Positions 62,746 through 64,000 of a stretch of 64,000 bases of DNA are shown here, in pieces (position 1 is the stretch's first letter; every line of letters starts with the position of its first letter). A program made the translations under genes and the position numbers. The notes under the pieces were generated by a model, which saw only the letters and a program-made list of their open reading frames with translations, made no database searches and had not been told where the DNA came from. The stretch is taken from the NCBI GenBank assembly GCA_036678685.1, contig JAZIHH010000034.1, forward strand, positions 1 to 64,000, written 5' to 3'. Origin of the DNA: JAZIHH01 sp036678685 (lineage in GTDB: Bacteria > Bacillota > UBA4882 > UBA10575).

Positions 62746-64000
62746 TTAGTTTTTGGCGGTTTCTACAGGAAAATAGAGGGCGTTGATAAATTTCTCCTGA
62801 TAATATCCTTTGGTTTCCAGGGAGATATGGCACGTTTCCCGGGCCAACCGTTCCATCGCTTTTCTTTTCTCCGGTTCCAAAGCAAGCGTCGCTCCTTCCA
62901 AAGCGGCGTTGCCGACAAACTCGATCCGTTCCAAGGCAACTGGAGGCAAAAGTCCAATCTTTAAGGCAGCGGCCGGACTAAGCCCGCTGCCAAAGGCCCC
63001 GGCCAAAAAGACGCGGTCCAAATCGCCTGCCGTGATGCCGGCCTCTTCCAGCAGGGATTCAACGGCCGCCCGCACCGCCCCCTTGGCCAACTGGAGCAGA
63101 CGGATATCTTTTTGGGTAATCGTGATCCCGGTCCGCCGGTCCAAAAGCACCTCCGGGCCGTTTTCGGTAACCCGTACCCGTTCTTTGGTTTCCGGCGGCA
63201 ACTCTTCACTGAGTTCTTCAGGATTTTTCAGCCGCCCCTCCGCGGTGAGCAAACCGGCGGCAAGCAGGGCGGCTGCGATCTCGACCAGGCCGGAACCGGA
63301 AATTCCCCGGGGTTCAATGCCATTTACGGTCTTCAACCGCCAACGGCCTCCGGTCTCAAGGCCGGTGATTGCCCCCGGTTCCGCCCGCATTCCCCAGGTA
63401 ATCCCCTGTCCTTCAAAGGCGGGCCCGGCGGCGGCCGAGGTTGCCCATAACCGGCCGTTCACCGCCAGGATAATCTCGCCGTTGGTACCGAGATCCACCA
63501 GAAGGTTCTTTCCTTCCCGGGCCGCCAGCCCGGTGGCCAAAAGGGCGGCCGTGGCGTCTCCACCGACAAACCCGCCAATCAGCGGGACAAGATAGATCAA
63601 GGCCCGGGGATGGACGGCCAGGCCGAGTTCGGCGCCGGTGGCGGTATAGGCTCCTTTGAATGCCGGACGAAAGGGCGCCCGGCTCAAACTCTCCACCGGC
63701 AAACCCAAAAAAAGATGGCTTATGACCGAATTGCCGGCTGCAACCAGGGTGGTAATTTGTTCCGGTTTGCTCCCTGCTTTGGCCGCGGCTTCCTCTATTA
63801 AAATGTTTATGCCGGAGACCAACATTTTTTGCAGCAAATCTTTTCCTTCTGGGGAGAGCGCCTGTTGCATACGGGTTATGATGTCGGAACCCTTGGCCGT
63901 CTGCGGGTTCAACCTCCCGGCCGTAACCAGCCGCCGGCCGCTTTCCGGTTCCACCAGGGTCACGGCTAACGTAGTGGTCCCCATATCCACGGCGGCCGCT
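62746..64000 (-). CDS. ASKHA-domain protein (RACo/RamA-like corrinoid reductive activator), 5' part outside the window
   Basis: At least 418 residues; the frame is open to the window edge, and the N-terminal ferredoxin-like domain expected for this family would lie beyond it. ASKHA nucleotide-binding features: AVDMGTTTLAVTLVEPESG, LVAAGNSVISHLFLGLPVES, LLVDLGTNGEIILAVNGRLW, SAAAGPAFEGQGITWGMRAE and FLAGAFGSGLSPAAALKIGL. These proteins use ATP to reduce corrinoid proteins of methyl-transfer systems; many in clostridia (DUF4445) have no known partner. The partner is not visible here. Confidence 0.85.
   Translation of the reverse strand, partial: AAAVDMGTTTLAVTLVEPESGRRLVTAGRLNPQTAKGSDIITRMQQALSPEGKDLLQKMLVSGINILIEEAAAKAGSKPEQITTLVAAGNSVISHLFLGLPVESLSRAPFRPAFKGAYTATGAELGLAVHPRALIYLVPLIGGFVGGDATAALLATGLAAREGKNLLVDLGTNGEIILAVNGRLWATSAAAGPAFEGQGITWGMRAEPGAITGLETGGRWRLKTVNGIEPRGISGSGLVEIAAALLAAGLLTAEGRLKNPEELSEELPPETKERVRVTENGPEVLLDRRTGITITQKDIRLLQLAKGAVRAAVESLLEEAGITAGDLDRVFLAGAFGSGLSPAAALKIGLLPPVALERIEFVGNAALEGATLALEPEKRKAMERLARETCHISLETKGYYQEKFINALYFPVETAKN

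Overview
The window looks like a chromosomal piece of a Bacillota (Firmicutes) bacterium, clostridial or Limnochordia-like. The reasons are the ctsR-mcsA-mcsB-clpC-radA-disA block with a CtsR operator, a CarD/PIN-TRAM/IspDF block, a dusB-greA-lysS block, T-box leaders in front of leuA, serA and ilvB, and strong Shine-Dalgarno sites with frequent GTG/TTG starts. A secreted, strand-rich, porin-like protein (13.9-15.1 kb) and the general look of the gene set suggest a Gram-negative-staining diderm lineage such as Hydrogenispora/Limnochordia; that placement is inference. Most genes lie on the minus strand. No tRNA, CRISPR array or prophage was seen.

Layout. 0-0.1 kb: start of a probable transposase running off the left edge. 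0.6-7.7 kb: cell-surface polysaccharide genes (Gfo/Idh oxidoreductase, sugar aminotransferase, CapD-type dehydratase) with a one-piece sensor kinase/response regulator and a decayed second capD N-terminus. 8.1-13.7 kb: a 16S-23S-5S rRNA operon on the minus strand without spacer tRNAs; its 23S gene carries an intervening sequence encoding a short four-helix-bundle protein. 13.9-18.5 kb: porin-like protein, lysS, greA, dusB. 18.7-21.4 kb (+): SNF2 helicase and YqhG-like partner. 21.4-26.0 kb: capA-like, ylbF, nitrilase, prmA, rsmE. 26.3-27.7 kb (+): satD and a DUF3307 membrane protein. 27.7-30.8 kb: subtilase and a B12/radical SAM protein. 31-37.3 kb: T-box leuA, an intact ISLre2-type insertion sequence, a lipoprotein, T-box serA. 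37.6-40.8 kb: CUT1 sugar ABC transporter with three repeated palindromic operators upstream. 41.4-44.9 kb: T-box ilvB-ilvN-ilvC. 45-47 kb: a glycoside hydrolase family 2 homologue lacking both catalytic glutamates. 47.2-50.2 kb: ispDF, PIN-TRAM protein, carD. 50.5-54.2 kb: lipoprotein subtilase and a broken secreted-protein remnant. 54.2-61.9 kb: a DUF1573-like gene, disA, radA, clpC, mcsB, mcsA, ctsR. 62-64 kb: M23 peptidase and a RACo-like ASKHA protein cut by the right edge.

How it fits together. Branched-chain amino acid and serine synthesis (leuA, serA, ilvBNC) is placed under tRNA-charging control through three T-box leaders with near-consensus promoters. Protein quality control (CtsR regulon), c-di-AMP synthesis (DisA), repair (RadA) and isoprenoid synthesis (IspDF) form the usual housekeeping block.

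A striking general observation is that six otherwise intact genes (capD, ABC permease, solute-binding protein, PIN-TRAM, the DUF1573-like gene and the secreted-protein remnant) are each broken by a single-base indel, nearly always in a run of one base. This looks like unpolished long-read sequence rather than true decay, but cannot be settled from the sequence alone. The most interesting biological points are the pseudo-glycosidase, the 23S intervening sequence whose ACGAG-rich ends recur in both rRNA spacers, the enlarged leuA T-box, and the single-chain kinase-regulator.
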